DNA of 14,097 bases, from contig JAGUUF010000392.1 in assembly GCA_020063545.1 (NCBI GenBank), positions 1-14,097 of the forward strand, read 5' to 3'. The notes beneath the pieces are model-generated. The model saw nothing but the letters and a program-made list of their open reading frames with translations. It was not told where the DNA came from and made no database searches. Position numbers and translations under genes: made by a program. Shown here piece by piece: positions 1-5,558 of this stretch (the first letter of the stretch is position 1; every line of letters starts with the position of its first letter). The DNA comes from Cytophagales bacterium. Lineage in GTDB: Bacteria > Bacteroidota > Bacteroidia > Cytophagales > Cyclobacteriaceae.

Positions 1-2
1 AT

Positions 3-554
3 CCTGAAATAACCAGTGATATTGGGGGAGCTTATGTAGAGGATTTGGGAGATGGTTATTGGCAAGGCTATATAATTAATCTTACAGGAGGCGACCTAAG
101 TTTAACATCCTTGGCCTTTAACCTCAAATTAAACCTTATTCCAATAAGTGATAATTCAAAAATTGCTGTGTATGCATTTGCTAAACCATTCGTTTCATAT
201 TCCAAAAGAACCGATGTTTTCGGTGTTTCTGATTATTATCTGTCTTATAATGATGGTGCCACGTGGGATCTAGAGGAAAGCGGAATTGAATGGGGACCGG
301 ACGATTATGACATATTAAAGGAGAAATCAGAAGTAACTGGAGGTATATTTATCGGTGGTGGACTTGAATTCTTCCCCAATGGAAAAGTGAGTTTCTTTGT
401 GCAACCTTCACTTGGATACACTCTTCCTGTAACTTTCATTAGTACACAATCGTATGAACCTACAGTTGAGGCCTATCTCGATGATAATTTTCCAATGGTA
501 ACCAAGGGGTTTCCTTCATTGAATATCCAGTTTGGAATTTCATTTAATTTCTAA
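3..554 (+). CDS. Outer-membrane beta-barrel protein, 3' part (5' end outside window)
   Basis: The reading frame is open from base 3, so this is the C-terminal 183 residues of a longer gene. The TTG at 45 is only an internal codon. The protein shows alternating hydrophobic/polar stretches (for example LAFNLKLNLIPIS, IAVYAFAKPFVSYS, GGIFIGGGLEFFP), separated by acidic, tyrosine-rich loops, and it ends in a strand whose last residue is Phe (IQFGISFNF). That is the usual C-terminal signal of outer-membrane barrels, so a porin-like barrel in the outer membrane is inferred; no substrate can be named. It is clearly more AT-rich than its downstream neighbour: bases 61-180 are about 34% G+C by hand count. 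The caspase-fold gene begins only 6 bases after the stop, so the two are probably co-transcribed. Confidence 0.65.
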   Translation, partial: PEITSDIGGAYVEDLGDGYWQGYIINLTGGDLSLTSLAFNLKLNLIPISDNSKIAVYAFAKPFVSYSKRTDVFGVSDYYLSYNDGATWDLEESGIEWGPDDYDILKEKSEVTGGIFIGGGLEFFPNGKVSFFVQPSLGYTLPVTFISTQSYEPTVEAYLDDNFPMVTKGFPSLNIQFGISFNF

Positions 555-560
555 AGTGTT

Positions 561-2018
561 ATGAGAATAGCATTGCTGGTAGTTTTTTTTCAGGTTTTCG
601 CAACAATTGCGTGGGGTCAGTATAAACTCTACGATGAAGGCCTGAAAAAGTACAATAACAAAGACTACTATGGTGCTATTGAAACCCTTTCTGATTTTTT
701 GACCCGGCCCATTCGCGACAAAAAATTTGATGTGGATGCCTACTACTGGCGGGGAATGGCCGCTTTTAAACTTAACGATTATGCCGCAGCCGCGGAAGAC
801 TTAAAGCAAAGTCTTAACCTGAAGCATGGAAACGTTGGGAATATTCACTGGTTCATTGCCAAGTGTTATGAAAATGAAAAACTCTATAACGATGCGATAC
901 TTGAATATTCGGAGGCGCTGAAAATCCTGCGCAGCGATAAGCAGAAGGAGTTCCAGATACTAACCGAGCGCTCGGGTGTGTATGCCAAGATGGGTAACAT
1001 GTCCTCCGCATTGGCCGACTTACAGGCGGCCCAGGCCATTCAACCCGGCAATGAATCGGTTAAGAACAGCATTGCCATGCTCTCCGACCCGAAATCACGC
1101 AATACCGAAGTTAAAACCGAATCCAGTACTCCGGTTGTTGTTCAAAACCAGCCGCAGCAAAAGAAGGACGAACCTGTAAAATCAGAGCAAAAAGTTGAGG
1201 TAAAACAAGAGCCGGTTAAAACAGAAGAGAAAGTTGCGAGCAATCCCGTTCCGGTTGTTCAACAACCCGTAGTAACTACACCCAAAGAGCCTACACTGGA
1301 AGAACTTTTTGGTGATGAGAAGCGGTATGCGCTGGTTATCGGCAACTCTGCCTATTCCAAGCAAATTGGTGTACTCAAAAACCCGGTTAACGATGCGACC
1401 GACTTTGCCGAGGTGCTCAAAACCATGAACTTTGATGTTACCCTGATTACGGATGCGAGCTACGGTAAAATACGGGCCGAAATGATGAAGTTCAGGGACA
1501 AGCTTAACCAGGGCGAGCGCGATAAAACCGTTGGCCTGTTTTTCTATGCCGGGCATGGTTTGCAGCACGATAACGAGAACTATATTGTTCCCGTGGATGC
1601 CGAAATCATGTATGAGGATGATATAGCCCGCTTCTGTTTCCCAATCCAGAAGATGGTGTTGGCCCAAATGGAGATGTCGAACAGCCGGATGAACATTGTT
1701 ATCCTGGATGCCTGCCGGAACAATCCGTTCCCTGCACTGCACCGCAGCATTGGCGAATCCACCGGGCTGGGTGAAATGAAAAAGGCGAGGGGTGCATTTA
1801 TTGCGTATGCCACCTCACCGGGCTCAGTCGCTTCTGATGGTACCGGCCGAAACGGCTTATACACCCAGGAACTGATTAAGGCCATGAGTAAGCCGGGACG
1901 TACCATCGAACAGGTTTTTAAAGAAGTACGGGCAAATGTGCTGCGGCAATCCGGTGACCGGCAAAATCCCTGGGAAAACTCTAACATCATTGGGGATTTC
2001 TATTTTAAACTGAAATAA
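561..2018 (+). CDS. Exported TPR-repeat protein with caspase-fold (peptidase C14) domain
   Basis: This 485-residue protein starts with a signal peptide (residues 1-20, cleavage near AWG/Q), so it probably acts in the periplasm or at the surface. Residues about 22-170 form helical TPR-type repeats (YDEGLKKYNNKDYYGAIETL; YYWRGMAAFKLNDYAAAAED; the next at about 93-125). A low-complexity linker rich in Pro, Gln, Val, Lys and Glu spans about 180-245. Residues about 255-480 are a caspase/metacaspase fold: the strand YALVIGNSAY opens it, the catalytic His is in FFYAGHG (His332) and the catalytic Cys in ILDACRNNPF (Cys385). Both dyad residues are present, so activity is plausible. C14 enzymes often cleave after Arg or Lys; the target here is unknown. 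It follows a barrel gene by 6 bases. Family assignment is firm; location is inferred from the signal peptide. Confidence 0.9.
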   Translation: MRIALLVVFFQVFATIAWGQYKLYDEGLKKYNNKDYYGAIETLSDFLTRPIRDKKFDVDAYYWRGMAAFKLNDYAAAAEDLKQSLNLKHGNVGNIHWFIAKCYENEKLYNDAILEYSEALKILRSDKQKEFQILTERSGVYAKMGNMSSALADLQAAQAIQPGNESVKNSIAMLSDPKSRNTEVKTESSTPVVVQNQPQQKKDEPVKSEQKVEVKQEPVKTEEKVASNPVPVVQQPVVTTPKEPTLEELFGDEKRYALVIGNSAYSKQIGVLKNPVNDATDFAEVLKTMNFDVTLITDASYGKIRAEMMKFRDKLNQGERDKTVGLFFYAGHGLQHDNENYIVPVDAEIMYEDDIARFCFPIQKMVLAQMEMSNSRMNIVILDACRNNPFPALHRSIGESTGLGEMKKARGAFIAYATSPGSVASDGTGRNGLYTQELIKAMSKPGRTIEQVFKEVRANVLRQSGDRQNPWENSNIIGDFYFKLK

Positions 2019-2050
2019 TCAGGCTTTCCCCCGGTAAAATTTTATCCGTT

Positions 2051-2081
2051 TTTGGAGATCCGGCACGGTCAGTTATCTTTG
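2051..2081 (+). promoter_or_regulatory. Bacteroidota-type promoter of the tRNA-Asp locus
   Basis: TTTG at 2051-2054 and TATCTTTG at 2074-2081, a perfect match to TAnnTTTG, are separated by 19 bases. This is the -33/-7 arrangement of the Bacteroidota primary sigma factor. The element lies 13 bases upstream of the broken tRNA copy, so transcription would run through that copy into the intact tRNA-Asp. Confidence 0.7.
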
Positions 2082-2094
2082 CACCCTGTTTGCT

Positions 2095-2206
2095 GGTCCG
2101 GTAGTTCAGCTGGTCCTGATGACGCAAAGCGTATCAGGATGCTGACCGAAGCGTCAGCATTAGAATGCCTGTACCGCCAAGGCGGGAGGGTCGCGGGTGC
2201 CCCGCG
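2095..2206 (+). pseudogene. Degenerate, insertion-interrupted copy of tRNA-Asp
   Basis: Bases 2095-2114 are identical to the first 20 bases of the intact tRNA-Asp at 2245-2264. The match then breaks for 46 bases, resumes as tagaatgcctg (2161-2171, equal to 2265-2275), and is recognisable again at gtcgcgggt (2190-2198). The anticodon arm is replaced by a CCGCC-AA-GGCGG hairpin (2174-2185). The T arm is replaced by a CGCGGG-TGC-CCCGCG hairpin (2192-2206), and no 3' acceptor strand exists to pair with ggtccgg. It cannot fold as a working tRNA. It keeps the promoter, and the intact gene has none of its own that I can see, so it may survive as a transcribed leader of the real tRNA. Confidence 0.75.
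2115..2160 (+). repeat. 46-base double-hairpin insert in the tRNA-Asp copy
   Basis: Two adjacent inverted repeats fill the insert exactly. The first is CCTGAT, a bulged G, ACGC, loop AAA, GCGT, ATCAGG (2115-2138). The second is ATGCTGAC, loop CGAAGC, GTCAGCAT (2139-2160). Both share a GA(C)...AAGCGT core. The tight packing of two related palindromes resembles REP-like elements, but membership of a genome-wide family cannot be judged from one window. Confidence 0.55.
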
Positions 2207-2240
2207 GGAAAGTTCTGAGAAGATGAACAACGTGTATTGA
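2207..2240 (+). pseudogene. Possible start remnant of a GIY-YIG nuclease gene
   Basis: After the hairpin replacing the T arm, the frame reads PRESSEKMNNVY and then stops (ATG at 2223, TGA at 2238-2240), 4 bases before the intact tRNA. From memory, MNNVY is a common N-terminus of small Bacteroidota GIY-YIG (URI-type) endonucleases, which are often found next to tRNA genes. Only five codons remain, so the assignment is a hypothesis: the body of such a gene may have been lost when the second tRNA copy joined here. Confidence 0.3.
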
Positions 2241-2244
2241 TTTT

Positions 2245-2318
2245 GGTCCGGTAGTTCAGCTGGTTAGAATGCCTGCCTGTCACGCAGGAGGTCGCGGGTT
2301 CGAGTCCCGTCCGGACCG
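2245..2318 (+). tRNA. tRNA-Asp (anticodon GTC)
   Basis: A complete 74-base cloverleaf. The acceptor stem ggtccgg (2245-2251) pairs with ccggacc (2311-2317), with discriminator G2318. The D arm is gttc/gaat, the anticodon stem cctgc (2272-2276)/gcagg (2284-2288) encloses loop ctgtcac, and the anticodon GTC is at 2279-2281. The T arm is gcggg-ttcgagt-cccgt (2294-2310). The 3' CCA is not encoded and must be added after transcription. The variable loop is aggtc. The gene is followed at once by an intrinsic terminator and preceded by a broken copy of itself. Confidence 0.97.
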
Positions 2319-2328
2319 CTTAGAAAAG

Positions 2329-2349
2329 AGCCCTTTAGCGGGCTTTTTT
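2329..2349 (+). terminator. Intrinsic terminator after tRNA-Asp
   Basis: AGCCC (2329-2333) pairs with GGGCT (2340-2344) across a 6-base loop and is followed by a run of six T (2344-2349). It ends the tRNA transcript. Confidence 0.85.
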
Positions 2350-2430
2350 ATAAACAGCCGTTTTCAAATATCTTTATTCAGATTATTCTATCTTATAATT
2401 ACATAATCAGTGAGCATTATTTCTAAAGAG

Positions 2431-2760
2431 ATGAATATGAGGGCAGGCATTATTTTGAGAGGTGTGATCATTATTCTTTTTGCTTTGCTTACAGTGTCAT
2501 GCAAAGATGAAGAAGTTGACTGCAATGCAGTGGAGTCACAACTGGAACAGGTCTGGCGCGATTTACAGGAGGCAGCACTAAGCGGCAATTGCTCGCAAGT
2601 ATCTACTTTATTTAAAAAAAGTTTCTCATTGCTTCGCAAAGGCAAAAACTGCGAGTATGTTACCAACCTGGTTGCGGATGAAGGCTATGCTACGGTGGAA
2701 GAATTTATTGATTTCCTTGAAGAAGAACGCGACAGGGTACTGGATGCATTAGACTGCTAA
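2431..2760 (+). CDS. Small putative lipoprotein, function unknown
   Basis: A protein of about 109 residues from the ATG at 2431; a second ATG at 2437 and an upstream GTG at 2410 are alternatives. It begins with a positively charged, strongly hydrophobic segment (RGVIIILFALLTVSC) ending in a lipobox-like TVSC, so it is probably lipid-anchored after export. The mature part is acidic and helical (ESQLEQVWRDLQEAALSGN) and carries four more cysteines in CNA, NCS, NCE and the final residue, which could make two disulfides in the periplasm. I recognise no domain. A weak -7-like TATCTTTA lies at 2369-2376. It is a single gene between the tRNA-Asp terminator and the accA promoter, reading in the same direction as both. 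Confidence 0.7.
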   Translation: MNMRAGIILRGVIIILFALLTVSCKDEEVDCNAVESQLEQVWRDLQEAALSGNCSQVSTLFKKSFSLLRKGKNCEYVTNLVADEGYATVEEFIDFLEEERDRVLDALDC

Positions 2761-2827
2761 AAGCTTTAACATGGATAGCAACCCTTTTATCGATGGGTCG
2801 TATTATTTCAATATTCCACAATCCTGT

Positions 2828-2835
2828 TAACTTTG
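2828..2835 (+). promoter_or_regulatory. -7 element of the accA promoter
   Basis: TAACTTTG matches TAnnTTTG exactly and ends 19 bases before the accA start codon. A TTTC at 2806-2809 is the best -33 candidate (18-base spacing), one base off TTTG. accA therefore probably has its own transcript, separate from the lipoprotein gene upstream. Confidence 0.6.
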
Positions 2836-2854
2836 CCTGCTCATCCATGCTGGT

Positions 2855-3802
2855 ATGCTGCTCGAATTTGAAAAACCAATTGCCGAACTGGAGGCCAAGC
2901 TGCAGGATATGAAACACCTGGCTGGCGATAATGATAAAGAAGTAAGCGAGGCCATTAAAGCGCTGGAAAAGAAAATAATCGATTTAAAAAAGGAAACCTT
3001 CGAAAACCTTACCGGCTGGCAACGGGTACAATTGTCGCGCCACCCTGACAGGCCTTATACCCTAGATTACATCTACGAAATTACTACCGAGTTTATCGAA
3101 TTGTTCGGTGATCGGAACGTGGCCGATGATAAAGCCATGGTTGGCGGCTTGGGAACCATAGACGGACAAACCTTCATGCTGATAGGCCAGCAAAAAGGTC
3201 GCACTACCAAGCAACGCCAGATGCGCAACTTCGGAATGGCCAACCCGGAAGGCTATCGCAAGGCACTGCGCCTTATGCACATGGCCGAAAAGTTTAATAA
3301 ACCCATTGTAACATTTATTGACACTCCGGGTGCATTTCCTGGCCTTGAAGCAGAGGAGCGCGGCCAGGGCGAGGCCATTGCCCGTAACCTGAAAGAAATG
3401 TTCACCCTTAAAGTGCCCGTTATCTGCATCATCATTGGCGAAGGTGCTTCAGGCGGGGCGCTGGGTATCGGCATTGGCGACAGAGTGTATATGCTGGAAA
3501 ATACCTGGTATTCCGTGATATCGCCTGAATCCTGTTCCTCTATTTTATGGCGTAGCTGGGACTACAAAGAACAGGCTGCTGAAGTGCTGAAGCTAACAGC
3601 CAAAGACATGCTGCAACTCAACATGATTGACGGCATTATTAAAGAACCATTAGGCGGTGCCCACACCGATGTTAAATGGATGGCGAATGAAGTAAAACGT
3701 GTGATCCTCGCCAGTACAAAAGAACTTTCTGCGGTTTCGCCTGCAGACCGGATTCAACAACGCATCGATAAATTTGCTGCGATGGGTGTGGTGAAGGAAT
3801 AA
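2855..3802 (+). CDS. accA: Acetyl-CoA carboxylase, carboxyltransferase subunit alpha
   Basis: This cytoplasmic subunit works with AccD to move the carboxyl group from carboxybiotin to acetyl-CoA, making malonyl-CoA for fatty acid synthesis. At 315 residues it has the usual family length. An N-terminal coiled region (residues 1-50, FEKPIAELEAKLQDMKH) leads into the crotonase-like core. Clear signatures are GDRNVADDKA (85-94), QQKGR (112-116), RNFGMANPEGYRKALRLM (124-141), FIDTPGAFPG (154-163), EGASGGALGIGIGDR (196-210, the acyl-CoA oxyanion region) and SPESCSSILWR (223-233). The ATG at 2855 gives the normal N-terminus. accD and the biotin carboxylase genes are not in the window. The stop codon lies inside the first unit of a 7-base tandem repeat. 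Confidence 0.98.
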   Translation: MLLEFEKPIAELEAKLQDMKHLAGDNDKEVSEAIKALEKKIIDLKKETFENLTGWQRVQLSRHPDRPYTLDYIYEITTEFIELFGDRNVADDKAMVGGLGTIDGQTFMLIGQQKGRTTKQRQMRNFGMANPEGYRKALRLMHMAEKFNKPIVTFIDTPGAFPGLEAEERGQGEAIARNLKEMFTLKVPVICIIIGEGASGGALGIGIGDRVYMLENTWYSVISPESCSSILWRSWDYKEQAAEVLKLTAKDMLQLNMIDGIIKEPLGGAHTDVKWMANEVKRVILASTKELSAVSPADRIQQRIDKFAAMGVVKE

Positions 3803-3823
3803 GGAATAAGGAATAAGGAATAA
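3796..3823 (+). repeat. (GGAATAA)4 short tandem repeat at the accA stop
   Basis: Four perfect copies of GGAATAA run from 3796 to 3823. The first unit supplies the last accA codon and its TAA stop, so gain or loss of units would not change the protein. A fifth, decayed unit (gggatat) follows. Confidence 0.9.
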
Positions 3824-3856
3824 GGGATATAAGACAAACTTAATTCTTTCGTCAGG

Positions 3857-3882
3857 TGGCTGCATAAAAGGCAGCCATTTTT
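3857..3882 (+). terminator. Intrinsic terminator after accA
   Basis: TGGCTGC (3857-3863) pairs with GCAGCCA (3871-3877) over the loop ataaaag, followed by five T. It separates accA from the hydrolase operon. Confidence 0.8.
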
Positions 3883-3942
3883 GTTTGTATCTTGGCAACT
3901 GGTTATTGTTGTAATAGACATGTAACCCAGTGAATGTGCAAC

Positions 3943-4779
3943 ATGAAGCTGCATGTAATCAACACCGGATTTTTTAAACTCGATGGCGGTGCCATGTTTG
4001 GCGTAGTGCCTAAAACCATCTGGCAACGAACCAACCCGGCTGATGATAATAACCTGTGCACATGGGCAATGCGCTGCCTGCTGATTGAAGACGGCAACAA
4101 GCTTATCCTGATTGATAACGGCATTGGCGATAAGCAGGATGAAAAATTTTTTAGCCATTACTACCTGCATGGCAACGATACCCTGGTAAACTCCATTCGG
4201 AAAGCAGGCTTCGAACCTTCGGATATAACCGATATGTTCCTTACTCACCTGCACTTCGACCACTGCGGAGGGGGTGTTAAACGAAACGGTGAACGGCTTG
4301 AGCTGACGTTTAAAAATGCAATGTACTGGTCGAATGCCGAACATTGGAAATGGGCCACCGAACCGAACCCCAGAGAGAAGGCCAGCTTTTTACGTGAAAA
4401 TATTCTGCCCATGAAAGAGAGCGGGCAGTTGCAGTTTACAAACCCGCAGGCGGGTTCGCCATTTACCCAGTTTACTCTTCTTTATGTTTCCGGCCACACC
4501 GACAAGATGATGATCCCGATGATTCGGTATAAAGACAAGATCATTTGCTTTATGGCTGACCTTATTCCTTCTACCGGTCATATACCGCTACCCTATGTAA
4601 TGGGTTATGATACGCGGCCGCTGATGACACTGGAAGAAAAAGCTATGTTTCTGAAAGAAGCAGCCGATAAGCAGTACATTCTTTTCTTTGAACACGACCC
4701 TGTACACGAGTGCTGCACGGTTAAACATTCCGAAAAAGGCGTGCGGCTTGATCAAACATTCCGCCTTAGCGACTTATGA
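3943..4779 (+). CDS. Metallo-beta-lactamase-fold hydrolase
   Basis: A 278-residue MBL-fold enzyme from the ATG at 3943; an ATG three codons earlier (3934) is possible, but MKLHVINTGFFKLDGGAMFG is the better N-terminus. The metal motif HLHFDH is at residues 102-107, followed by GHTD (His185), ADL (Asp206) and EHD (His251), giving the full set of ligands for a two-zinc centre. The general type is shared with N-acyl-homoserine lactone lactonases and related hydrolases, but the substrate cannot be read from sequence. No signal peptide is seen, so it is cytoplasmic. Its stop overlaps the start of the patatin-like gene (ATGA), implying translational coupling. A -7-like TATCTTGG at 3888-3895 is a weak promoter candidate. 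Confidence 0.9.
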   Translation: MKLHVINTGFFKLDGGAMFGVVPKTIWQRTNPADDNNLCTWAMRCLLIEDGNKLILIDNGIGDKQDEKFFSHYYLHGNDTLVNSIRKAGFEPSDITDMFLTHLHFDHCGGGVKRNGERLELTFKNAMYWSNAEHWKWATEPNPREKASFLRENILPMKESGQLQFTNPQAGSPFTQFTLLYVSGHTDKMMIPMIRYKDKIICFMADLIPSTGHIPLPYVMGYDTRPLMTLEEKAMFLKEAADKQYILFFEHDPVHECCTVKHSEKGVRLDQTFRLSDL

Positions 4780-5558
4780 AAATCGGACTGGCACTTTCTG
4801 GCGGTGGGGCCCGCGGTATTGCCCATCTTGGCGTAATTAAGGCAATTGAAGAACTCGGCTTAAGCTTTTCGGCAGTGTCCGGTACGAGTGCGGGTGCAGT
4901 GGCCGGTGCGTTTTATTGTGCCGGCTATAAGCCGGATGAAATCCTGGAGATTATTACTTCTATGGGCTTCCTGAATTCTGTACGCCCGGCATGGTCTTGG
5001 ACAGGACTGCTGAGCATGGAAGGCTTTAAAGATGTAATGCATAAGCATATACCCCATAACCGTTTCGAAAAATTAAATCCATCCTTAACCGTTACAGCAA
5101 CCGAAATCCGGCTGGGTAAAGTGGTGTACTTTACGGAAGGTGAATTGATCCCTGCCGTGATTGCTTCCTCCAGCATTCCGGCAATTTTTAACCCGGTAAC
5201 GCTGGATGGGCATGTTTATGTGGATGGCGGCCTGATGGATAACCTGCCGGCACGCCCGCTGGTAGGGAAGTGCGATTTCATTATCGGCAGCCATTGCAAC
5301 CCGGTTGACCAGCGATTCGATATTAAAAATGTTAAAGAAGTAACCGAACGCAGCCTGCTGATTGCCATTAACGTAAGTACGTCCCACAGCAAAATCCACT
5401 GCAACTTTGTTTTTGAGTCGCCCGAACTGGGTAAGTTCAGTACCTTTGACCTGGCAAAAGGTAAAGAGATATTTCAAATTGGATACCGCAACGCCAAAAG
5501 CCGGTTACCCGAGTTGGAACAACAATTAAAACAACATGCCGGTAAGTACAACGCTTGA
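4776..5558 (+). CDS. Patatin-like phospholipase family protein
   Basis: A 260-residue serine hydrolase of the bacterial patatin (RssA/NTE-like) group. The oxyanion loop GGGARG is at residues 9-14. The nucleophile elbow GTSAG carries Ser38, and the second half of the Ser-Asp dyad is DGG (Asp150) in VYVDGGLMDNLP. The family releases fatty acids from phospholipids or other acyl esters; the natural substrate here is unknown. There is no signal peptide, so it acts in the cytoplasm or at the inner membrane. It overlaps the MBL hydrolase by 4 bases upstream and hutU by 23 bases downstream, so the three are one transcription unit. All catalytic residues are intact. Confidence 0.92.
   Translation: MKIGLALSGGGARGIAHLGVIKAIEELGLSFSAVSGTSAGAVAGAFYCAGYKPDEILEIITSMGFLNSVRPAWSWTGLLSMEGFKDVMHKHIPHNRFEKLNPSLTVTATEIRLGKVVYFTEGELIPAVIASSSIPAIFNPVTLDGHVYVDGGLMDNLPARPLVGKCDFIIGSHCNPVDQRFDIKNVKEVTERSLLIAINVSTSHSKIHCNFVFESPELGKFSTFDLAKGKEIFQIGYRNAKSRLPELEQQLKQHAGKYNA

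Noticed and set aside
1182..1990. Minus-strand open frames of 186 and 136 residues inside the caspase gene
   Set aside because: They are antisense shadows of a clear protein with intact catalytic motifs and carry no recognisable family features.
2033..2054. Terminator after the caspase gene (cggtaaaattttatccgttttt)
   Set aside because: The central TAAAATTTTA has no room for a loop and the outer G-C pairs require a bulge; the T run also belongs to the tRNA promoter -33 region.
2052..2240. 62-residue open frame covering the broken tRNA copy
   Set aside because: It runs over the promoter and the tRNA-derived sequence; its composition follows the RNA hairpins, not a protein. Only the last few codons might be a gene-start remnant.
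2095..2318. Tandem tRNA-Asp pair as an integration (att) site of a mobile element
   Set aside because: The duplicate is the 5' part of the tRNA, while integrase att sites normally duplicate the 3' part, and no integrase gene is present in the window.
3754..4344. Minus-strand 196-residue open frame across the accA/MBL junction
   Set aside because: It covers the tandem repeat (giving LIPYSLF repeats), the accA terminator and the antisense of the MBL active site; no family features.
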